A DNA stretch of 64,000 nucleotides from Galbibacter sp038433465 (GTDB taxonomy: Bacteria; Bacteroidota; Bacteroidia; Flavobacteriales; Flavobacteriaceae). The stretch spans positions 248,001 through 312,000 of the forward strand of contig NZ_JAESVF010000002.1 of NCBI RefSeq assembly GCF_038433465.1. Direction: 5' to 3'. The first letter of the stretch is position 1. Every line of letters begins with the position of its first letter. A program made the position numbers and the translations under genes. The notes under the pieces were generated by a model that saw only the letters and a list, made by a program, of their open reading frames with translations, was not told where the DNA came from and made no database searches. Positions 1-7,739 of this stretch are shown one piece after another.

Positions 1-209
1 GCAACAGCTTTTGCAACTTCTTTTTCGAGTTGCGGATTGAGTTCTTCTTCGGTAAGTCCAGACCAACCAATCCATAACCCGCCTTTGTCTTTGTGTACCG
101 ATTTCATTCCGGTAGCCAAACCGCCAACGCTTGGAGTAATTTCTAGGTTATTTTCGTTTAATTTTATTTGAAGTGGAAGTCGATTAGAAACAATAATTGT
201 TTTGCTCAT
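1..209 (-). CDS. otsA: Trehalose-6-phosphate synthase (GT20), N-terminal fragment
   Basis: Only the first 69 codons are inside the window; the gene runs off the left edge. The minus strand starts with ATG at 209 and reads MSKTIIVSNRLPL, then a VGGLATG segment and WIGWSG, which are the conserved N-terminal blocks of GT20 trehalose-6-phosphate synthases (UDP-glucose + glucose-6-P to trehalose-6-P, cytosol). In flavobacteria this protein is often fused to the OtsB phosphatase domain, but that part lies outside the window. It is divergent from the GH15 gene at 438, a pairing common in this group. The 228-bp gap to that gene is AT-rich and shows no structure that I can name. Confidence 0.85.
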   Translation of the reverse strand, partial: MSKTIIVSNRLPLQIKLNENNLEITPSVGGLATGMKSVHKDKGGLWIGWSGLTEEELNPQLEKEVAKAV

Positions 210-437
210 AATTTTGGTTGAAGTTTTCTTTTTCTTTTAAGTTGATTGTAATTTTTTAATTTGAGAAAAAATGAAGTCAGATTTTAATAAAACGACATTA
301 AAACTGTAAGAGTTTTGAGATAATAAAAATGACTTTAAATTTTCACTTTCATTTATAATTAGATAATTGGTTAACAAATAAGATTTTCGTTAATTTAAGG
401 AATTATTAGTAGCTAAACGTTATAAAAAACATAATTA

Positions 438-2246
438 ATGAATAATTTAGAATACGGAATTATAGGAAATTGTAGAAGCGCAGCATTAATTTCAAAAACA
501 GGCTCTCTTGATTGGTGTTGTTTGCCCGAGTTTGATTCTTCTTCTGTATTCGCTAAAATTTTAGACGAAGAAATAGGAGGGAACTTCGGTTTTAACGTAG
601 ATGATTCTTACACCATTTCTCAGCAATATTATAAAAACACAAGTGTACTTGTAACACAGTTTTCTAACGGAAAAGATGCTTTTTCAGTTTGGGATTTTAT
701 GCCACGTTATTACGAAGAAGACGGAAGTTACAATTCGCCACCAGATGTTATTCGATATGTTGAATACATCAGCGGGAAACCTAGTTTTAAAGTAGATTAC
801 AATCCGAAATTGGAGTACGCTTTGGGAGTGACAAACACCTATGTTAAAGACGATTTTATTGTAAGTTTAACCGATAAAGAAAAGTTCGACACGCTCTTTT
901 TATACACTAGTTTTGATAAGAATAAAGTGGTTTCTGGTGAAGAAATTGCAATTACTGAAGATGGTTATTTTTTAGTTGGTTACAATGAGAAAATTTTAAC
1001 CCCAACAGTAAGTAAAGCCTTTTTAGAACTGTCTAGAACTAAAGTGTATTGGTTGAATTGGTCGGAACGAACACCAAGCTACAAGAAATACAATAACGAA
1101 ATATTGCGTAGCGCCCTTACCTTGAAAATGCTAACATACGACAAATCTGGGGCGGTGTTGGCGGCAGCAACTACTTCCTTACCAGAAACTATTGGGGAAG
1201 TGCGTAATTGGGATTATCGCTTCTGTTGGATTCGAGATGCCTCAATGGTGATAAAAGTGGTGTCGGAATTAGGGCATAAAAATATGGCAAAGCGCTTTCT
1301 TCAGTTTATTATCGATTTAATTCCTGATAAAGATGAAAAGCTGCAAATTATGTACGGAATTAACAAGGAGAAAAAACTTACTGAAGAAACCCTCGACCAT
1401 TTGAGTGGTTACAAAGGGTCGAAGCCTGTACGAATTGGGAATGCAGCTTATGAACAACGTCAAAATGATATCTACGGAATTTTGATGGATGTAATTTATG
1501 AGCAATTCATGAAGTTTAGCACGCAAATCGAGAATAGCGAAGATTTATGGACGATCACCAAAGGAATTGTTTGGGTGGTTAACAAACACTGGAAAGAAAC
1601 CGATAAAGGAATTTGGGAATTTAGAACTGAAGAAAAACATTTTACCTTTTCGAAAGTATTGTGTTGGGTGGCTGTAGATAGAGCTTTGCGAGTAGCCAAA
1701 ATGCTTAACAAAACCCGAAAAATAGAGAAGTGGAGCGCTTTAGAACAAGAAATTAAAAATGATATCCATAAACACGCATGGAATGATGAAGTGCAAGCAT
1801 TTACGCAATTTTACGGATCTAATGATATGGATGCCTCTGTTTTATTGATGGAGCCTTACGGGTTTATAGATGCCAAAGATGAGCGCTATGTGAGTACCGT
1901 AAAAGCAATAGAAAAAGAGTTAAGCAACGACGGTTTGTTGTATCGATATAAAAATCAAGATGATTTTGGTTTACCGTCATCATCTTTTACCATTTGTACG
2001 TTTTGGTTTATCAATGCTTTAAATAAAATTGGAGAGCACGATAAAGCAGTTAAGTTGTTCGATCAACTCTTGTCATACAGTAATCATTTAGGATTGTTTA
2101 GCGAGGATATCGATTTTAAAACGAAGCGTTTGCTAGGGAATTTTCCGCAGGCATATTCGCATTTAGCATTAATAGAAACTGCTATAAATTTATCGAATTA
2201 TAAATCGGATGAAGATCAATTAATTCAAAGTGTAAAACAAGATTAA
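438..2246 (+). CDS. GH15 family glucoamylase/trehalase-type glycoside hydrolase
   Basis: A 602-residue protein with no signal peptide, so probably cytosolic. The N-terminal ~230 residues fit the beta-sandwich domain of bacterial GH15 enzymes and the rest the (alpha/alpha)6 barrel. Diagnostic stretches are RNWDYRFCWIRDAS near residue 260, ENSEDLWTITKG near 365, and the C-terminal SEDID followed by LLGNFPQAYSHLALI near 570-585, which carries the expected catalytic base Glu. Substrates of the family are alpha-glucosidic (maltodextrin, trehalose and related); I cannot choose from sequence alone. Its partner, divergent trehalose-6-phosphate synthase, suggests a role in trehalose or glucan turnover. 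ATG at 438 fits the family N-terminus MNNLEYGIIGNCRSAALI. Confidence 0.88.
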   Translation: MNNLEYGIIGNCRSAALISKTGSLDWCCLPEFDSSSVFAKILDEEIGGNFGFNVDDSYTISQQYYKNTSVLVTQFSNGKDAFSVWDFMPRYYEEDGSYNSPPDVIRYVEYISGKPSFKVDYNPKLEYALGVTNTYVKDDFIVSLTDKEKFDTLFLYTSFDKNKVVSGEEIAITEDGYFLVGYNEKILTPTVSKAFLELSRTKVYWLNWSERTPSYKKYNNEILRSALTLKMLTYDKSGAVLAAATTSLPETIGEVRNWDYRFCWIRDASMVIKVVSELGHKNMAKRFLQFIIDLIPDKDEKLQIMYGINKEKKLTEETLDHLSGYKGSKPVRIGNAAYEQRQNDIYGILMDVIYEQFMKFSTQIENSEDLWTITKGIVWVVNKHWKETDKGIWEFRTEEKHFTFSKVLCWVAVDRALRVAKMLNKTRKIEKWSALEQEIKNDIHKHAWNDEVQAFTQFYGSNDMDASVLLMEPYGFIDAKDERYVSTVKAIEKELSNDGLLYRYKNQDDFGLPSSSFTICTFWFINALNKIGEHDKAVKLFDQLLSYSNHLGLFSEDIDFKTKRLLGNFPQAYSHLALIETAINLSNYKSDEDQLIQSVKQD

Positions 2247-2254
2247 AAATAAGG

Positions 2255-2336
2255 AAACTGCCTGAAAAGTATTTAAAACCATCACTCTGAAATAAACTCA
2301 GTTTGACGAAAAACTAATCTTTTTAGGCAGTTTTTT
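2255..2336 (+). terminator. Intrinsic terminator after GH15 gene
   Basis: Outer arms AAACTGCCT (2255-2263) and AGGCAGTTT (2325-2333) can be extended by GAAAAG/CTTTTT pairing, with a smaller CTGA/TCAG hairpin inside. A T-run follows at 2331-2336. The loop is long, so efficiency is uncertain. The AAACTGCC/GGCAGTTT core recurs at three other gene ends in the window. Confidence 0.6.
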
Positions 2337-2340
2337 AGTG

Positions 2341-2559
2341 TTATTTTTTTAATTTTTGCTCACGTCCAATTATAAAATACAGGATAGCACCGAAAAAATT
2401 TAATAGCAATACTACAAGAAGCCAAACTATTTTATTATTTCCTGAAAATTCATTTTTTAAGATATCGATTAATGCAATAAGTGTAGGCAGAAAAGCTAAA
2501 GCTAAAAAAACAAGTGTTAGTATGATTTGCCATGGGCCAATTGTATTTGATGCAATCAT
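2341..2559 (-). CDS. Small membrane protein with PLDc_N domain
   Basis: A 72-residue protein with two hydrophobic segments (about residues 10-31 and 44-63) separated by a short polar loop containing DILKNEF and NNKIVWL. It ends in an ILYFIIGREQ motif. This is the phospholipase D-nuclease N-terminal (PLDc_N) domain, which also forms the membrane anchor of cardiolipin synthases, here as a stand-alone protein. Its function is unknown; an inner-membrane location follows from the helices. It is convergent with the GH15 gene and 45 bp downstream of the amidohydrolase gene, so it might be read as the last gene of the sugar-phosphate operon. Confidence 0.8.
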   Translation of the reverse strand: MIASNTIGPWQIILTLVFLALAFLPTLIALIDILKNEFSGNNKIVWLLVVLLLNFFGAILYFIIGREQKLKK

Positions 2560-2604
2560 AGTTTACAGTTTTGGAATTCTACTAAATATACAATTTTTTA
2601 GCAT

Positions 2605-3591
2605 TTAAAAACCATATGTTTTAATGGCATTGTCTCTAAATATTTTTTGCAGAACGCTCTCAGGTAACTGCAACCCTTTAAAACTTCCTTTAAATTCTGG
2701 AGCTGTTAAGGTTTTGTCTGTTGCAAAAAAGTCCCAATGATTTTTCCAAAGCGTTTCAAAGCGTTCTGTAAGTTCGTCGTCATTCATACTTCCATCGTCT
2801 ATAACATCGGTTCCGTAGATAATTCGATCTTGATACTTAATAAAAAAGTTTCTTACTTTTTCCCAATCATCTTTGGCTTGCAATTGCACATGACAAATGC
2901 GCTCGGCTAGGTCTGTGTCGGTATTTGGATAGCTGTCCAAACGTTTAGCAACTTCGTCGATACTCCATTCCATACTGAATAAATGCAGTCCTACGTATTT
3001 CAGTTTTGGGAATTTTTTCAAAACGTTATCACGAGCTTCCATTTGTTTTTCATAAGAAGGATATGCTGGTAATAAATACATGTGGTATTCTGGATGTGCA
3101 GCAAAGTAATTTCTGTCTGAATCTACAGTCATTTCTTCTAGTGGAAGCCAACAATTTTTGGGTTCTCCTTGATGCCCAATTAATAAAATATCATTATCAA
3201 CTAAATATTGATAAATAGGATCAAAACGTTCATCGTCCAACATAACAAAGTTTCCTTCTTTGTCTTTAACTGAAGGATCCATTCCTATATTTTTCCATAT
3301 TTTAACACCAACGGCGCCATTGGAAATACCTGTTTGAATTTGATTTAACGCATGCGGAAGCCACTTTTCGGTATTCCAATATTGCGTATCAAAACTTGTG
3401 ATGAATTTACTGGTGTTCGGGAACTTTTCTTCTAAATCGTGAATTACCTGCTGTTGTTCTTCCAAAGAATCAAAGAAAGGAATATCGGTATTGATAGATA
3501 AAAATGAAGCGCTGTACTTTTTAGCTAATTTCATTTTTGCTTCTGAACGTGTGTTTAAATGCACATGGGCATCAATGAATGGTTTTAGCAT
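2605..3591 (-). CDS. Amidohydrolase (metal-dependent TIM-barrel hydrolase, COG2159-like)
   Basis: A 328-residue cytosolic protein. The amidohydrolase metal ligands are visible: D-A-H-V-H at residues 7-11, a later LIGHQGEP histidine, GLHLFSMEW, and a C-terminal IIYGTDVID aspartate. It is the fifth and last sugar gene of a minus-strand operon, starting 4 bp after the aldolase stop. The superfamily hydrolyses amides, lactones and related bonds. In an operon that otherwise matches amino-sugar use, an N-acetyl-hexosamine-phosphate deacetylase or a lactonase would fit, but this is inference: the protein is not closely similar to NagA/AgaA as I remember them. Confidence 0.8.
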   Translation of the reverse strand: MLKPFIDAHVHLNTRSEAKMKLAKKYSASFLSINTDIPFFDSLEEQQQVIHDLEEKFPNTSKFITSFDTQYWNTEKWLPHALNQIQTGISNGAVGVKIWKNIGMDPSVKDKEGNFVMLDDERFDPIYQYLVDNDILLIGHQGEPKNCWLPLEEMTVDSDRNYFAAHPEYHMYLLPAYPSYEKQMEARDNVLKKFPKLKYVGLHLFSMEWSIDEVAKRLDSYPNTDTDLAERICHVQLQAKDDWEKVRNFFIKYQDRIIYGTDVIDDGSMNDDELTERFETLWKNHWDFFATDKTLTAPEFKGSFKGLQLPESVLQKIFRDNAIKTYGF

Positions 3592-3595
3592 GGTG

Positions 3596-4414
3596 TTAGT
3601 TTTTAATCATTTCTAATTTAGTTTTTACCAATTCGGTAACTTGGTTTGTTGCCTTCGGAAAAACTTTTCTTAAATCAATTTCTTCATTATTGGTTAATTC
3701 TTTCTGAAGTGTTTTCATAAAGATATTTTTAATTTCCGTTGCCAAATTAACTTTACAAATCCCGTTACTAATAGCTTCTTGAACTTGACTATGAGGCACT
3801 CCAGAACTTCCGTGAAGCACTAAAGTCGCATTGGTAACTTCTTTAATATTCTTCAAAAGTTCGATATCCAAATTAGGTTCTTCTTTGTAAAAACCATGTG
3901 CTGTTCCAATGGCGACAGCTAGAGCATCGACGCCAGTTGCATCCACAAATTCTTTGGCTTCATTGGGTTGCGTAAACCCTTGCTTTCCGTGTGATTGCCC
4001 TAATTTTGCTACGTAACCTAATTCGGCTTCTACATGTGCATTGTATGCCTCGGCACGTTTTACAACTTCTTGAGTTATTTTTATATTTTCTTCAAAAGGG
4101 AGTTCGCTACCATCAATCATTACTGAATCGAAGCCTGCATCGAGGCATTGTTGTACGAGTTCTACCGACCCTCCATGATCTAAATGAATCCAACCTTCAA
4201 CGCCAAATTGTTCCAATCCAGCTCGACCTAATTTTACTGCGGAGTCCAAGCCCATGTAATCAATAGAGCTTTTGGTGAGCTGTAAAATAATAGGCTCCTT
4301 TAAATCAGATGCTGCTTGTAAAACCCCATGTAGAGTTTCTAGGTTATAGAAATTTGTGGCGAGTAATCCTCTTTTTTGTTGGGTGAATATGGCTAGTTTT
4401 TCTTTTAATAGCAT
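3596..4414 (-). CDS. Class II fructose/tagatose-bisphosphate aldolase (KbaY/GatY type)
   Basis: A 272-residue cytosolic enzyme with class II aldolase landmarks: catalytic Asp79 and zinc ligand His80 in HLDHGG, zinc ligands His173 (GTAHGFY) and His201 (LHGSSG). The length and short insertions resemble KbaY/GatY tagatose-1,6-bisphosphate aldolases more than the ~355-residue FbaA. Expected reaction: tagatose- or fructose-1,6-bisphosphate to dihydroxyacetone phosphate plus glyceraldehyde-3-phosphate. It lies 4 bp from both neighbours in the operon, directly downstream of two PfkB kinases and an AgaS-like protein, which supports the tagatose route. Substrate stereochemistry cannot be read from sequence. 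Confidence 0.87.
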   Translation of the reverse strand: MLLKEKLAIFTQQKRGLLATNFYNLETLHGVLQAASDLKEPIILQLTKSSIDYMGLDSAVKLGRAGLEQFGVEGWIHLDHGGSVELVQQCLDAGFDSVMIDGSELPFEENIKITQEVVKRAEAYNAHVEAELGYVAKLGQSHGKQGFTQPNEAKEFVDATGVDALAVAIGTAHGFYKEEPNLDIELLKNIKEVTNATLVLHGSSGVPHSQVQEAISNGICKVNLATEIKNIFMKTLQKELTNNEEIDLRKVFPKATNQVTELVKTKLEMIKN

Positions 4415-4418
4415 GTTG

Positions 4419-5363
4419 TTATAATTCAGAATTAAATATTGATTTTATTTTTTCTTTAATCGTATTTTGATCGGTAAATGCGGTAGTTCCGCCAGCTGCG
4501 GTAGTGTTTAAAGCACCCATTAAATTACCAACGCGTAAGCACTCAGCAAGCGGAGCTTTTTCGATGAATTTTTTTATGAATCCACTGTTAAAGGAATCAC
4601 CGGCACCAATGGAGTCTACATATGCAGGGTTATGAAATGCAGTGGCTGTAATTTTTTCATTGTTTTGAATGGCAAAACTTCCTTTTTCTCCCATTTTTAC
4701 AACCAAAATGTTGGTGTAAGTTTCGATGTGTTCCGTTGCTTCGTCTAAGTTCTTTTTGCCAGTCAACGCCAATAATTCTTGTTCATTCGGCATAAAAACA
4801 TCTACATATTGTAAACATTCTTTATAATCAAAGTTCCATTTGTTTTCTGGATCCCACTGTAAATCAAGCGAAGTTGTTAAGCCACATTCTTTTGCTTTCT
4901 TGAAGATTTTTACAATATCTCTTCGGATTCCTTTCTGAATAAAAAAATTAGAAAGATGGAAGTGTTTAAACTCAGATATTTCTTTCCACGGAATGGAATC
5001 ATACGTAAGCGTTTCCATAGCACCACAATATGTTACATTTGCACGATCTTGATCGTAATTCATTACAATTGTAATACCCGATGGTAAGTTGTTGTTTTTT
5101 ATAAGAAAGTCGGTAGCAACGTTTTTATTTTGTAATTCTGTTGTGATAAAATCTCCGTAAGAATCATTTCCAATAACACCACAAAAAGAAGTTTTTATCC
5201 CCATTGCGGAAGCATTTGCAGCCATAATTGCTGAAGAACTTCCGAGAGAGAGATTCATGTTGTTGGCAATAATTTCAGTACCAATTTCAGGGAAACCCTC
5301 GATATTGTTTAATATCAAATCAACATTAAGTTCTCCTACAACTATTAATTCTTTATGAGGCAT
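4419..5363 (-). CDS. PfkB/ribokinase-family sugar kinase
   Basis: A 314-residue kinase with the PfkB anion-hole/catalytic-base motif GAGDSFNSGF near residue 255 and the N-terminal GELNVDLI block. The family phosphorylates sugars or sugar phosphates with ATP. Its start overlaps the stop of the upstream LacC-like kinase by 11 bp, implying coupled translation. With a second PfkB kinase in the same operon, one could make the hexose(amine)-6-phosphate and the other the 1,6-bisphosphate. This one is closer to ribokinase/2-keto-gluconate kinases than to 1-phosphofructokinase, so the first step is the more natural assignment, by inference. Confidence 0.82.
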   Translation of the reverse strand: MPHKELIVVGELNVDLILNNIEGFPEIGTEIIANNMNLSLGSSSAIMAANASAMGIKTSFCGVIGNDSYGDFITTELQNKNVATDFLIKNNNLPSGITIVMNYDQDRANVTYCGAMETLTYDSIPWKEISEFKHFHLSNFFIQKGIRRDIVKIFKKAKECGLTTSLDLQWDPENKWNFDYKECLQYVDVFMPNEQELLALTGKKNLDEATEHIETYTNILVVKMGEKGSFAIQNNEKITATAFHNPAYVDSIGAGDSFNSGFIKKFIEKAPLAECLRVGNLMGALNTTAAGGTTAFTDQNTIKEKIKSIFNSEL

Positions 5364-6279
5364 AATCTAATTCTTTAAGTGTAACTTTTGGAAGTAATTG
5401 GTTAACGTCTTCAATTTTAAGCATTCCTAAATCATCATTCAAACAATTTGCTGCACCACAAGCAACACCATAGCTTGCAATTTCTTCAATTTTTAAATTT
5501 TTATCAACTGCATAAGCAATACCAGCTGTTAAACAGTCGCCACTTCCTACGGTACTTATAACTTTTGAAATGCTAACGTTGGCATGTATTAATTTCCCTT
5601 GGTAATATAACCATAATCCTTCTTTTCCTTTCGTTATGGCTATTAGTTTTATTTTTTTGCTGAGGTTTTTTACAATTGTTGAAATATCTGAATTATCGTA
5701 AACCGATTTCAATTCGTCTTCGTTTATATGTAAACCGAAAAATGACCCTTGAAGCGCGTGCTTTAATTGCTCACCAGAACAATCGATGATTACTTTTTTT
5801 TGCTGATGATTACAAATAGTAATAAGCTGTGCATACGCATCGTTTGGAGCTCCTTTCGGCCATGAACCAGAAATGCAAACTAATGAATATTTTGTAATTG
5901 AATCTTGAAATTTTAAACTGAAATTCTTCCAATCTTGCTCTGTAAAAGTTGGACCAGGTTCTAACAGTTCGGTATTGTTAAAAGCTTCATTTTTACTTCT
6001 AAAAGTGTAGCATTTTCTGTTTTGTCCAACAACTTCAATACCGTCAGTATTAATATTTTTATCTGCACAGGATTGCTTAATCCACTGTCCGGAATTGCCT
6101 GCCCAGTTAGCAAACAATGTGGTTGGATGGTGTAATTCATTCAAAGCAAAAGCAATGTGTGTGGCTTTTCCGCCAGGAAACTCTTTAAGTGCAGTGATTC
6201 TGTTAGCTTTTTTTGCTTCTATAGCATCTATCCATGCATAAGTGTCGATAGACGGATTTGGACAAACACTTAAAATCAT
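5353..6279 (-). CDS. 1-phosphofructokinase/tagatose-6-phosphate kinase family (LacC/FruK-like)
   Basis: A 308-residue cytosolic kinase. The N-terminus MILSVCPNPSIDTYAWI, the GGKATHIA block near residue 37 and the VGSGDCLTAGIA motif near residue 250 are typical of the LacC/FruK branch of PfkB, which phosphorylates phospho-ketohexoses at a second position. In the context of an AgaS-like isomerase upstream and a class II aldolase downstream, tagatose-6-phosphate to tagatose-1,6-bisphosphate is the best guess; fructose-1- or 6-phosphate is the alternative. It starts 6 bp after the SIS gene stop and overlaps the next gene by 11 bp. Confidence 0.83.
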   Translation of the reverse strand: MILSVCPNPSIDTYAWIDAIEAKKANRITALKEFPGGKATHIAFALNELHHPTTLFANWAGNSGQWIKQSCADKNINTDGIEVVGQNRKCYTFRSKNEAFNNTELLEPGPTFTEQDWKNFSLKFQDSITKYSLVCISGSWPKGAPNDAYAQLITICNHQQKKVIIDCSGEQLKHALQGSFFGLHINEDELKSVYDNSDISTIVKNLSKKIKLIAITKGKEGLWLYYQGKLIHANVSISKVISTVGSGDCLTAGIAYAVDKNLKIEEIASYGVACGAANCLNDDLGMLKIEDVNQLLPKVTLKELDYAS

Positions 6280-6285
6280 AGCATA

Positions 6286-7422
6286 TTACTTTTTATAAAT
6301 GTTTACGCCTTGTACCACTCGATTGATAGCTCCAGAAACCGATGGATTGTCTGGATTTAACGATAATTTTAAAGATTTATAAAGACCTAAAAGCTGACCA
6401 ATAAGTGTAACTGGAATAAGTTGTAATGTGTTATTGCTTACCGCTTGAAAAGGAATTCGAACGGCATTTTTAATTTTAATATCTACAACTCCTCCAGCTA
6501 AAATTGCCTGAATGTTTCTCGGGTCTTTCGCAATGTCTTCTACCAAATCCTTTTCGTATTTAAACACGTGTTCATCTTCAGAAAAAAGATACACAAGTAA
6601 TGTGTTTGCATTCACCACAGCTCTAGGCCCGTGTCTAAATCCTAAGAAAGAATCGAATTTACAAATAACTTTCCCGTCGGTTAATTCTTGTAATTTTAGG
6701 TGGCATTCTCTAGCAATTCCTAATTTTTCTCCAGAACCTAAAAAGACTACTCTTTCAAAAGCTCTTTCTGTGATTTCAGCAAAAACATCTACACTATTTA
6801 AAATGGCTTCGGCTTGTTCGCAGATTGTATCTAAATCAGTTGCTTTTTTATCTATGTTTTTAATGTCTGTAACCAATAAGGCAGTAAGAAGCATGCTCGT
6901 AAAGCTACTCGTCATAGCCAAACTTTTGTCGTTTGTTTCTTCTGGGAGTACAATACTGTAACATGGATTTTTTGTTTCCTTATGATAATCGACCAATGCG
7001 CCATCTTTATTACATGTTATAATTAGATGGTAGATGTCATTTGAAAATTCATCAGCTAGCGAAACAGCTTCCAAACTTTCAGGACTATTTCCAGATCTAG
7101 CAAAAGAAATTAATAAGGTTGGTGTATTTCTTAAGAAAAATGAATCTGGATGCGTAACCAAATCGGTGGTTGCAATTGGTTGTGTTAATCTGTTTGTTTG
7201 TTTTTGAATAATACTTTGAGAAGCCTCACCAATAAAAGCCGAAGAGCCTGCTCCAGTTACAATAATTCTAAGATTTTCTTTAGCTAGAATTGGTTGTAAG
7301 TATTTAGAAATAGCCTCTTTGCTGTTGCTCAGTAATTGAAATGTTTCTTTCCACAGCCTTGGTTGTGAGTTAATTTCTTGTACTGTATGTAGGTTATTAA
7401 GACTTGCTGTATTGTTCTTCAT
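6286..7422 (-). CDS. agaS: SIS-domain sugar-phosphate isomerase/deaminase (AgaS-like)
   Basis: First gene of the five-gene operon; 378 residues from ATG at 7422. An upstream in-frame TTG at 7431 would add three residues. Two SIS domains are visible: GAGSSAFIGEA near residue 60 and SFARSGNSPES near 108 in the first, and GSGEKLGIARE near 230 in the second. These agree with AgaS, the galactosamine-6-phosphate deaminase/isomerase that yields tagatose-6-phosphate and ammonia; GlmS/NagB-like isomerases are more distant. The following kinase and aldolase genes would complete conversion to triose phosphates. A near-perfect dyad sits 24 bp upstream of the start (7446-7462) and may be its operator. Confidence 0.8.
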   Translation of the reverse strand: MKNNTASLNNLHTVQEINSQPRLWKETFQLLSNSKEAISKYLQPILAKENLRIIVTGAGSSAFIGEASQSIIQKQTNRLTQPIATTDLVTHPDSFFLRNTPTLLISFARSGNSPESLEAVSLADEFSNDIYHLIITCNKDGALVDYHKETKNPCYSIVLPEETNDKSLAMTSSFTSMLLTALLVTDIKNIDKKATDLDTICEQAEAILNSVDVFAEITERAFERVVFLGSGEKLGIARECHLKLQELTDGKVICKFDSFLGFRHGPRAVVNANTLLVYLFSEDEHVFKYEKDLVEDIAKDPRNIQAILAGGVVDIKIKNAVRIPFQAVSNNTLQLIPVTLIGQLLGLYKSLKLSLNPDNPSVSGAINRVVQGVNIYKK

Positions 7423-7739
7423 CTTTTTCAAAGTTTATAAGAAATGACAACTTATAGTCGTCTTACGCAAATTAAAAGAAAATAATTCGAAAACAAAAAA
7501 AATTTCGTTACCTTTTTATTTGTTCGTATATTTCGCTTTTAAATTAGAATATAGCTAATATATTCTGATTTATATATTTTTTATTGTGATTAAATAAATA
7601 AACGAAAGTTATTTTCATGTTAATTATAGTCTATTCGAATATTTATAGGGGTAGTTGTGGTAATCTGAAATTTTTAAAGTTTTATTGAGTTTATTTTGAA
7701 TCGCATTGCAAGTTACTTTTGAAATTTTATTTATCAATT
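7423..7739. promoter_or_regulatory. Divergent regulatory region between agaS operon and DUF3472 gene
   Basis: This 317-bp gap separates two divergent transcription units. It holds three inverted repeats: GACAACTTATAGTCGTC at 7446-7462 (one mismatch between the arms), AGAATATA-gctaa-TATATTCT at 7546-7566 (perfect 8-bp arms) and TATTCGAATA at 7633-7642. TACTTTTG at 7714-7721 matches the Bacteroidota -7 element TAnnTTTG for the plus-strand gene. No regulator gene is nearby, so the binding protein is unknown. Confidence 0.5.
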
